From: Leucobacter sp. UBA1945
GTDB lineage: Bacteria; Actinomycetota; Actinomycetes; Actinomycetales; Microbacteriaceae
NCBI GenBank assembly: GCA_002336855.1
Contig: DDEV01000029.1
Coordinates: 40,432 to 60,499, forward strand
Reading direction: 5' to 3'
Length of the DNA: 20,068 nucleotides
Made by a program: the position numbers and the translations under genes. Shown here one piece after another: positions 1 through 6,945 of the stretch (its first letter is position 1; each line of letters starts with the position of its first letter). The notes beneath the pieces are model-generated. The model saw nothing but the letters and a program-made list of their open reading frames with translations. It was not told where the DNA came from and did not search any database.

Positions 1-12
1 GGGCCGATCACG

Positions 13-44
13 GCACTCGATGTTGCGCAGGCGCTCCCGAGTGC
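13..44. repeat. Short inverted repeat at the window edge
   Basis: GCACTCG at 13-19 is the exact reverse complement of CGAGTGC at 38-44, with an 18-nt spacer. It lies beyond the likely terminator of the large surface-protein gene. It may be a second hairpin of the same 3' region or part of the terminator of a gene outside the window. Nothing in 1-54 looks like a gene. A 7-bp match in GC-rich DNA can arise by chance, so confidence is low. Confidence 0.25.
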
Positions 45-54
45 AGTCGCAGCA

Positions 55-93
55 CTTCGCGGGTAATCGACCTGAGATCGGCCACCCGCGAAG
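55..93 (-). terminator. Stem-loop after the surface-protein gene
   Basis: CTTCGCGGGT at 55-64 and ACCCGCGAAG at 84-93 are perfect reverse complements (10 bp) around a 19-nt loop. On the minus strand the stem begins 6 nt after the TAG stop of the large surface-protein gene. There is no U-tract, as is common for actinobacterial terminators, so termination is inferred from position and stem strength. Confidence 0.6.
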
Positions 94-99
94 CGTCCG

Positions 100-3000
100 C
101 TACGAGTTGCTTCTCACGCTCCGTCGCCGCGCGACGATCAGCACGGAAGCACCCGCAAGCAAGAGCGCCAACGCTGCAGCGATGACTGCGGCGAGTTCGG
201 CGCCCGTGTTCTCGAGCTTGTTCGGAGGCACCCCATCGAACACGTTCGACACGAGCGCGTGCACACCGTCTTCGCTGATGACGATCTCTTCACGGCTGCT
301 GCCGTCGGTCTCGTCACCAGAGATCGTGATCGACGTCGACTTCGCCCCACCGTCGCGGGTCTCGGTCAGCGTGCATCGAGCACCGGCCGGCAGTTCCGAT
401 TCTTCGTGCTGCTCGCCGGCCTTCAGCGTGAAGGTTCGCGTGACCGGATCACTCATGCCCTTCACGTCGCAGACGAGCTCGAACGCATACTCGGCCCGCA
501 GATGATCATTCGCAACCGGGAACTGATCTGCGCTGAGCACCGACTTCTCGACGATCAGGCCACCGAGCGTGTAGGTGTTGCTCAGGCTCAGCAGGGTCTC
601 ATCACCTGCGCGCTCACGAATGAAGATCTCGGCGCTGAGGCCGTCTGTGGCGGGCGAGACCCCGGGCTGGGTTTCGATCGAGCGCCCGCTCTCGCCGTGC
701 GCACCGACTTCCCCGGCCTCAGACGCGGTGCAATCAGCGCCGATCGGCAAACCGGGAACCGTCACGGATCCGTTCTTCGGCACCGTCAACAGCGCCGAGG
801 CGCCAAGGTCGAGCGCAACACGTTCAGGGTCGGCGACCCCGCTCGGCACCGTGCACTCGAGTGCCACGGGGAACGACTCAGGCGCGTTGTCAGCGCCCGG
901 TCCGGTGACGACCTTCGACACAACCAGCGGGGCAGTCTTGACCGTCACGCCGGCGCGCTGCGGCGCCGAGGGCAGGTTCACGCGATTGCCCGAGGTGTCC
1001 CAAGCGATCACGCCGTTCTGGTTCCAGGCGAACTGCGGGGTCGAGAACTGCTCGAGGGTGGCGTCGAGCCCCTCCTCTGAAGCATCAACCACTCGGTTGA
1101 CCGTCTCGAACTCGAGCACCACGTTGCCGGCGGGCTGCAGTGGCGCGGCGGTCATGTCGATATCGACTCGAATGCCGGCGATATCAGCGATGTCACCCAA
1201 GTAGGCGTCGAGCGCGATCCACTCGTTCGCCGGGTTCGTGGCGGTGTCGGAGCAACTCGGGTCAGACACCCAGAGGGAGCTTCCCGGCGTCGACCCGACG
1301 CAGGCCGCAGAGTTGGTGGTGACGTCGATGTTCACGACGGCCCCGCTCGGCAGGCCCGAGAAGCGGAAGATGCTAGTCGGGTCGTTGCCCACGAGCACCG
1401 GTCTGAAGGTCGAGCCTCGCGCCGCGCCGCCCGCGAGCATCTTGTCGCCGATCGACGGCATCATGTCGACGATCACCATGCGCGACAGCGGGTTGCTGCC
1501 GGTGTTGAGGTGCTGCAGCTTCCAGGTGTCGGTCGCACCGACTGCCGTGTACGAAGCGCAGGGGTTGCGCGTGTAGTCGGAGCCGATGGGACGGTAGCTG
1601 CCCGGCTGGCATTCCGTGCCCGTACGCACGTCGAGTGCTCCGTGCACGAGGTCTTCGCTGAGCGTCTCGACGTACTCACCGCTGACCGTCTTCACTGCAC
1701 CGACCACGGTGCCTGCACGAGGCTGCACGAAGTTGGTGTTCGAGCACTCGTTTGCTGCGGCTGGTGTCTGCGGTTGCTGACCGAAGTCTCTCGGCTGCTC
1801 GCAAGAATCCAGCGGCACCCCGGCCTGCACGACAACCGAGTTCGTTGCCTGCTGACCGGTTGGGAGTGGCTGCAGGATCAGCCCGAGGCCGATGGTCATC
1901 GACTCACCCGGCCCCATCCGCTGGCCAGCTGGCCAGGTAAAGACGAGCGATCGACCGTCATCAGAGAGCTCGACACCGATCTGCGCCGGATCAGCGGTCA
2001 GCCCGCTCGTTCCCGAAGTTCCCGGGGTTGCCGAGAAAGTGACGGCCTCACCGTCCCAGCTCAACGAGGCCGGGAGTTCGTCGGTCACGCTGGTGATGGG
2101 CAGGTAGCCGCTGCCCGTGTTCGTGAACACGAGCTGCCACGGCAGGGCGACAAGCGGATCGACCTGGTGCGTTCCGGTGTCATTCGGCGCCCGCTTCACG
2201 ACGCGAAGGGAGTGCGTGCCTTCGGAGAAGAGCACTTCGCCTTCTGCCGTGTCGGCAGCTTCGCCGTACTGCTCGTTCTGAGCGTGCGTGCTCGCAGAGT
2301 TCTGCTCGCTGTCGTCGGCCCAGTCGACGTTCACGCCGGCGCGAAGCTTCACCGTGAAGGGCAGCTGTGCGGTGCCCCATGAGGCGCTCCACGAGCTTGC
2401 GCCCTGCGGGAAGAGCCCGTTGCCCTCGGCTCTCGAGAAGTCGACGGCGACACCATCGATCTTGGCGAGATCTGCGGCGGGGTCGGCCGAGAACGTCGAG
2501 TAGGCCACCCACTCACCGTCGACCTTGACCTGCAGGCCCGCGGTGTCGGCATCTCTCGGGTTCACAACTGAACCGAAGGAGACGAACTCGAAACGATTCC
2601 AGAACGATTCGCTGTCATCCTCAATGCGCAGAGTGTTCAGCGGCGCCGTGGAGCCGTTTGGCGTGGCCGTCAGGATCACGTTGACCGGAGCCGCCGGGTC
2701 AGTCTCATAGATCGTGTCATCGCTGGCAGAGCCGTGCTGCACAGAGACCTGCTTCTGGAGCCCGACGCGGACACTCGCCTGGCTGAGCAGCACGTTCGCG
2801 TTGTCGACGTCAGTGGGCTGCGTCGCAGGGTCTACCACCGCGTCCCAGCCGCGAGCGACCGCCTCGTTCGGCACTGTCTCACGCGAAACGAGATCGCCAC
2901 CCTCGATCGGTTCACCCGTCAGACGCGAGGTCTGGCGCATCTGCACGTCGAGGTGCGTGACGAACTCGGCGCCAACGACAATCTTGTTGCCCGTACGCTC

Positions 3001-6000
3001 GGGATCGGTGCTCGAGAAGGTCGTCGAGATGCCGACAACGTTCGGCAGCAACGCCGTGAACGCGGGATCGGAGTCGAGCACCTGCTGCAGGGTAAACAGT
3101 CGCTGCTCTCCCAGAGGCGTGCCGTTGAAGATCCACAGTTCGACCGTGCTCTCAGCGGTATCGATGTACGCGGGGAGCGGACCGTAGCTCACTCCCGTCA
3201 GGTTGAAGGTATCGAAGTGATTGCCTGGAGACGAGGTCTCATCAGCATAGTTTCGACCCGTGAATTGGCTCGCGTCGATGTCGACATCTACTGGACCGCT
3301 CGTGTCGGTCAGGCGGAGCTTCGCGAGCTTCATCGTTCCCCGGGCGCCTGCCGGAACCGTCGAAGAGTTCGTAGCGGTCAGCGTGTAGCGAGCCCGTGGG
3401 TAATCCTGCGCGGCAAGCTCCCCTGGATTCGGCACGACCATGCTGACACTGTCGCCGGGAGTGCCTTTCGGCTGGCCGCTCGCGGCGTCGATCAGCTGCA
3501 CCTGCTTCACCAGATCGACGTTCGTCGTGCCGTCGAGCAGCTGAATGGTGTCGTTCGCCGTGTCAGTATCGGAGGTGCCGTCTGTGTGGATGCCCGTTGC
3601 GGCGAATACGTTATCGACGCACCCGGTCGCTGCACCCGCGCAGTTGAACGACGTGTTCTTCTCTTTCACCCATTTCAAGCTGCCGTCAGCCGTGCGCGCT
3701 GTATCGCGAAGCTGCCAGTCGAGGCGGAACGAGCGAATGTCTGCCGAGGCCGACACGCCGTCGCCGACCTTCGGCGCGGTGAGATCGCCCGCCGCAGCCG
3801 CTGCGGCACGTGCCGCGGTGTTCTCAGCGAGCACGAGACGCACACCTACGGTGGACTGCTGCTGCTCGGCGGTCAGGGCGTAACCCTTGAAGCCGTTGCT
3901 GTCCATCCAGTTGCCGCCGGGCACCGGAGTGATGCTCACCCAGGCGTTCCCGTCGAACAGCTGCACGTCGGTCACGAGGTCCCAGCGCAGACGAGGATCG
4001 ACCGTGCCGTCTCCTGCTGAACCGCTGATCTTGATCGGACGCACATGCGTCAGGTTGAACGCTTCAAAGACCGTGCCTGCGCCACTCGCACTGGGCGAAG
4101 CCGGGTCTTGCAGCTGCACCGTAGCATACCCTGCCTCGGTTGAGGCCCATCGCTGAACGGTCGAGGTAGTCGCTGCCGACTGAGAGGTCAGCACGTCGTT
4201 TGCCCAGGCCTTATCTGCCCACATGCCGGTGCCGGGAGCGGGACCGCCCTCGTCACCGCGAACGCCAACGTTCTCGTTGTCGTCGTCGGTCCCGGTTACG
4301 ACGCGATCATCAAGCTGGCCCGTCCCCTTCGCCGTCGCGACGTTCTTGTAGAGTTCTGCGCGGTCGAAACTTGTCGCGGTTGTCTGACCGGGGTCACTTC
4401 GGAGCGTGTCGCGAGCAACGAACGAGATGTTCGGCTTCACGTAGGTAGTCTGCGAAAGGCCGCTCGTGTTGGTGTAGACGAAGCGCACGCCAGTGGCCCC
4501 GGCAGGCACATTGATCGTGTCGCTCTCGTCAGGGTTTGTGGCGAACGGCGTCGCCACCCAGTCGCCTGCGGCATCACGGTAGTAGATGCTCAAATCTGCG
4601 CGAGTCGCGGGGTCACCGTTGTTCACCGGCCTGCTGATAGGGGGCAGAATCTGCTTCGCGTCGAACGCATCCCAGAACGTATCGGCACCGCCCCAAGCAT
4701 CCTCGACGACAATCTCGGTCGGCTTAGTGCGGCCTCCGCCGGTTTTGACCACGGTGTCGAGCTGCACCACCACGTCTTGGCCGGGCATCACGGTGCCAGG
4801 ACCTACTCGCTTGTCAATACTGACGTCGATTCGGGGTGCAACGAGCGACAGATCTGCCCGCGCAGTCGCCGACTTATCATCGAGCCCCTGCCTGGTACCA
4901 GTCACATCAATGCTGTTGCGCAGCGGCCCGACAGTCTTGCCTGGCGCGACGAAGCCTGCGTCGGCGCTGGTCTTGATCTGATATCTGACTTCGGCTGTCG
5001 CACCAGCGGCAATCGATCCCTGGTAAGAAACCGTGAACCCGGTGATCGTCTTGCCCGCGGGAGGCGCCGGGAGCGGGTCTCCCGCGTCGACGGTGACGGC
5101 AGTCGGGCCGTCGGCGTGAAGCCAGGTAATGGTCGCCCCAGTCGCACCAGTCGGCCAGATTGCGGCGAGGTTAGCGTTATCGAACCCGGCGAACTGCAGG
5201 TTCGCGCCGAGAAACTCTGCGTTCGAACCGTTTCCTGGCTCGACGATCGTCAGGCTATCGAGTGCCGTGCTGAGCGGCGCATCGGAGTTCTTCGCGCGCA
5301 GCACTACGCCGACGCTGTCACCCGCGGTCACGCCAGTGAGATTCGTGGTTTCTGCTCCGCTTGGCAGCGCATAGAAACGCTTTTGCGCAGCCACGTCAAT
5401 CGATTCGGGAGCAACCTCGAAGTTGGCCTCAGCACGCTTCGCCACTGGCTCCTGGTCGGGAACCTCGACGGTAGCAAGCACCTCGTTCTTCGCGCTCCAG
5501 CCCTCCGAGATGCTCTTGCCGGTGGCCAGGTTCGTCGCGCGCTGCACGACCGAGAATCCTTGGTTCACCGTTGCGCGCGGCACGATCCCGTCGTTCGAAG
5601 AGAGGTATGCGATGCGCACGCCTGCGATCTCGCTGTTCGGGATCGCGCTGCTCCAGGCCTCCCAGTTCCAGGTGCTGCCGTTGAAACGATAGACCTCTAC
5701 CTCAGCAGAATCGGCACCGGTCGGAAGATTGGTAGTCGGGTCCGCCGGAGTCGAGAAGCCCGCGAAGTCAACGAAGTTGAAGGGGTTCGCGGCTGGCAGC
5801 GAACCCGCGCCGTCGGGAGCGAGCGCGGGGTCGGCAGGATCCTGCAGGCGGAGCGCACTCGCGTTCACGTTCGAGGCCTGGGTTGCACCGATGCTGATGG
5901 TCGAAGTCGCCCCGGGCTGAAAGCTCTGGGCCGAGGGCGTCCAGCTTTTCGCCGGAGTCACATCGACCGCAATCGGGTTGTCTATCTCGATGATCGCGCT

Positions 6001-6654
6001 TGATGACGTGCTCAGCGACTGCTCGCCCGCCTTGGCGGTGAAAGTCGCCGTGTTGGTGAGGTCGGTGCGCAGGATCGGATCGGAGGGGTCGAGGTCGCTG
6101 GGAACCGTGAGTGTGTACTCGAGCACCCCCTGGGCTCCCGTGGGGATTCCGGTGCCCTCAGTGTTGCCGGCACCCGCCTGCACAGGCAGCGCGACGCCGA
6201 CAGTGATCTTCAACTGCGAAGGGTCGGTCGGCAGGGTGCCGCTCAGCGGCAGCGCGGGTGAATCGCCCGAGGTAATGCCTGGTAGATCGAGGCTCACACC
6301 GGCGCGCTGGCTGTTGAACGTAGCGACGAGATCGCTGACCTGCCAACCAGCGAATGCGGCGGGCAACTCATCGACTACGACCGCGGGGCCGTCTGCGTCT
6401 TCGTCGTTGGCGAGAAACTCTACTCGGTAGGTAACCGAGTCTCCCGGTCTCAGGTCGCGCACCGCTTTCTTCTCGTTCACGGTCTTGCTGATCAGAATCG
6501 ACGCGCCCTCGGCTGCCGATGCAGGCAATGCCGCACCCTGGCCCACCAGTACGCTGCCGACGAGCAATGCCGCAAGGCCACCCGCAAGCATACGAATCAG
6601 TGCGTTGTCGGCCTTGCCGCGACGCAGAATCTCACGGAACTCCCGCAGTTTCAT
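100..6654 (-). CDS. Giant multi-module LPXTG-like cell-wall-anchored surface protein (DUF11-like and DUF5979-like/CnaB modules)
   Basis: This encodes a 2184-residue secreted protein, probably an adhesin or stalk at the cell surface. Residues 1-48 form a signal peptide: a basic N-region, a hydrophobic core at about 22-40, and likely cleavage around ALPASA-A. Nine beta-rich modules of about 120-260 residues follow, opening near 52, 227, 417, 607, 810, 1045, 1294, 1481 and 1648. Two DUF5979/CnaB-like modules come next (about 1909-2028 and 2031-2138; both contain LP-x-GA-x-CT-x-[ST]-E). The end is LENTG (2147-2151), a hydrophobic helix and RRR, which resembles a sortase signal. All eleven modules carry a Lys - Asp/Glu - Asn set that fits internal isopeptide bonds. 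I chose the ATG at 6654, preceded by GGGGTGGG. An in-frame ATG at 6672 with GGGAG 11 nt upstream is nearly as good. The ligand is unknown. The gene is divergent from a membrane-tethered sigma factor that may control it. Confidence 0.85.
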   Translation of the reverse strand: MKLREFREILRRGKADNALIRMLAGGLAALLVGSVLVGQGAALPASAAEGASILISKTVNEKKAVRDLRPGDSVTYRVEFLANDEDADGPAVVVDELPAAFAGWQVSDLVATFNSQRAGVSLDLPGITSGDSPALPLSGTLPTDPSQLKITVGVALPVQAGAGNTEGTGIPTGAQGVLEYTLTVPSDLDPSDPILRTDLTNTATFTAKAGEQSLSTSSSAIIEIDNPIAVDVTPAKSWTPSAQSFQPGATSTISIGATQASNVNASALRLQDPADPALAPDGAGSLPAANPFNFVDFAGFSTPADPTTNLPTGADSAEVEVYRFNGSTWNWEAWSSAIPNSEIAGVRIAYLSSNDGIVPRATVNQGFSVVQRATNLATGKSISEGWSAKNEVLATVEVPDQEPVAKRAEANFEVAPESIDVAAQKRFYALPSGAETTNLTGVTAGDSVGVVLRAKNSDAPLSTALDSLTIVEPGNGSNAEFLGANLQFAGFDNANLAAIWPTGATGATITWLHADGPTAVTVDAGDPLPAPPAGKTITGFTVSYQGSIAAGATAEVRYQIKTSADAGFVAPGKTVGPLRNSIDVTGTRQGLDDKSATARADLSLVAPRIDVSIDKRVGPGTVMPGQDVVVQLDTVVKTGGGRTKPTEIVVEDAWGGADTFWDAFDAKQILPPISRPVNNGDPATRADLSIYYRDAAGDWVATPFATNPDESDTINVPAGATGVRFVYTNTSGLSQTTYVKPNISFVARDTLRSDPGQTTATSFDRAELYKNVATAKGTGQLDDRVVTGTDDDNENVGVRGDEGGPAPGTGMWADKAWANDVLTSQSAATTSTVQRWASTEAGYATVQLQDPASPSASGAGTVFEAFNLTHVRPIKISGSAGDGTVDPRLRWDLVTDVQLFDGNAWVSITPVPGGNWMDSNGFKGYALTAEQQQSTVGVRLVLAENTAARAAAAAAGDLTAPKVGDGVSASADIRSFRLDWQLRDTARTADGSLKWVKEKNTSFNCAGAATGCVDNVFAATGIHTDGTSDTDTANDTIQLLDGTTNVDLVKQVQLIDAASGQPKGTPGDSVSMVVPNPGELAAQDYPRARYTLTATNSSTVPAGARGTMKLAKLRLTDTSGPVDVDIDASQFTGRNYADETSSPGNHFDTFNLTGVSYGPLPAYIDTAESTVELWIFNGTPLGEQRLFTLQQVLDSDPAFTALLPNVVGISTTFSSTDPERTGNKIVVGAEFVTHLDVQMRQTSRLTGEPIEGGDLVSRETVPNEAVARGWDAVVDPATQPTDVDNANVLLSQASVRVGLQKQVSVQHGSASDDTIYETDPAAPVNVILTATPNGSTAPLNTLRIEDDSESFWNRFEFVSFGSVVNPRDADTAGLQVKVDGEWVAYSTFSADPAADLAKIDGVAVDFSRAEGNGLFPQGASSWSASWGTAQLPFTVKLRAGVNVDWADDSEQNSASTHAQNEQYGEAADTAEGEVLFSEGTHSLRVVKRAPNDTGTHQVDPLVALPWQLVFTNTGSGYLPITSVTDELPASLSWDGEAVTFSATPGTSGTSGLTADPAQIGVELSDDGRSLVFTWPAGQRMGPGESMTIGLGLILQPLPTGQQATNSVVVQAGVPLDSCEQPRDFGQQPQTPAAANECSNTNFVQPRAGTVVGAVKTVSGEYVETLSEDLVHGALDVRTGTECQPGSYRPIGSDYTRNPCASYTAVGATDTWKLQHLNTGSNPLSRMVIVDMMPSIGDKMLAGGAARGSTFRPVLVGNDPTSIFRFSGLPSGAVVNIDVTTNSAACVGSTPGSSLWVSDPSCSDTATNPANEWIALDAYLGDIADIAGIRVDIDMTAAPLQPAGNVVLEFETVNRVVDASEEGLDATLEQFSTPQFAWNQNGVIAWDTSGNRVNLPSAPQRAGVTVKTAPLVVSKVVTGPGADNAPESFPVALECTVPSGVADPERVALDLGASALLTVPKNGSVTVPGLPIGADCTASEAGEVGAHGESGRSIETQPGVSPATDGLSAEIFIRERAGDETLLSLSNTYTLGGLIVEKSVLSADQFPVANDHLRAEYAFELVCDVKGMSDPVTRTFTLKAGEQHEESELPAGARCTLTETRDGGAKSTSITISGDETDGSSREEIVISEDGVHALVSNVFDGVPPNKLENTGAELAAVIAAALALLLAGASVLIVARRRSVRSNS

Positions 6655-6826
6655 ACCCACCCCAAATCTCATAGTTTCAAGCGCTCCCATCGCTCGAAGG
6701 GCCCGACCCCTGCCGCTGGGAAAACTTCTTGGGGGAAGCAGCGACAGAGGCCGGACACCCATAAGACGCGGACCATGTCGAATCGTGACGCACGTTTGAA
6801 CTTTTTCTTGGCGAAATCTCTCAAAG

Positions 6827-6854
6827 TGGACATTCAGACAAAATCCCGCATAAT
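6827..6854 (+). promoter_or_regulatory. Likely housekeeping promoter of the tethered sigma-factor gene
   Basis: The -35 element TGGACA (6827-6832, one mismatch to TTGACA) and the -10 element CATAAT (6849-6854, one mismatch to TATAAT) are separated by 16 bp. Transcription would begin near 6861, giving a leader of about 85 nt before the TTG start. This placement also argues against the in-frame ATG at 6775, which lies upstream of the promoter. Confidence 0.5.
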
Positions 6855-6934
6855 CGAGGAGGGGAAGCACGGTCGGCAACGATCGGCAGTCAGTGGTAGT
6901 TGGGGCATTGGGAGACCCCCTACTCACGATCAAC

Positions 6935-6939
6935 GGGAG
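6935..6939 (+). promoter_or_regulatory. Ribosome binding site that fixes the TTG start
   Basis: GGGAG lies 6 nt before TTG at 6946. No ATG or GTG in this frame near the conserved sigma-2 region has a comparable Shine-Dalgarno. The in-frame GTG at 6970 has none. Confidence 0.6.
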
Positions 6940-6945
6940 CTTGTT

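Larger units (their letters stand above)
6655..6945. other. Divergent intergenic region between surface protein and tethered sigma factor
   Basis: These 291 bases separate two divergently read genes and include an AT-richer stretch (about 6793-6855). They hold the likely sigma-gene promoter (6827-6854) and the GGGAG Shine-Dalgarno (6935-6939). A GAGGAGGGG run at 6856-6864 has no start codon in frame at a suitable distance. I found no convincing housekeeping promoter for the surface-protein gene, which would fit control by an alternative sigma factor but does not prove it. Confidence 0.5.

Noticed and set aside
2734..4020. Long plus-strand open frames opposite the surface-protein gene (also 4777-6003, 1510-2382 and 259-1080)
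   Set aside because: They are antisense shadows. Their Arg-rich, low-complexity translations lack domains, while the minus-strand frame shows repeated modules, a signal peptide and an anchor.
6856..6864. GAGGAGGGG, a strong Shine-Dalgarno-like run
   Set aside because: No start codon at a suitable distance opens a frame with a plausible product; the sigma-factor frame has no NTG codon just after it.
6850..6879. Minus-strand TTGCCG - 18 bp - GATTAT as a promoter of the surface-protein gene
   Set aside because: Both hexamers have two mismatches, it overlaps the better plus-strand -10 element, and it would give a leader of nearly 190 nt. Not strong enough to list.
6775..6945. In-frame ATG at 6775 as the sigma-factor start
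   Set aside because: It adds 57 residues without family character, has no convincing Shine-Dalgarno and lies upstream of the TGGACA/CATAAT promoter. TTG at 6946 has GGGAG at ideal spacing.
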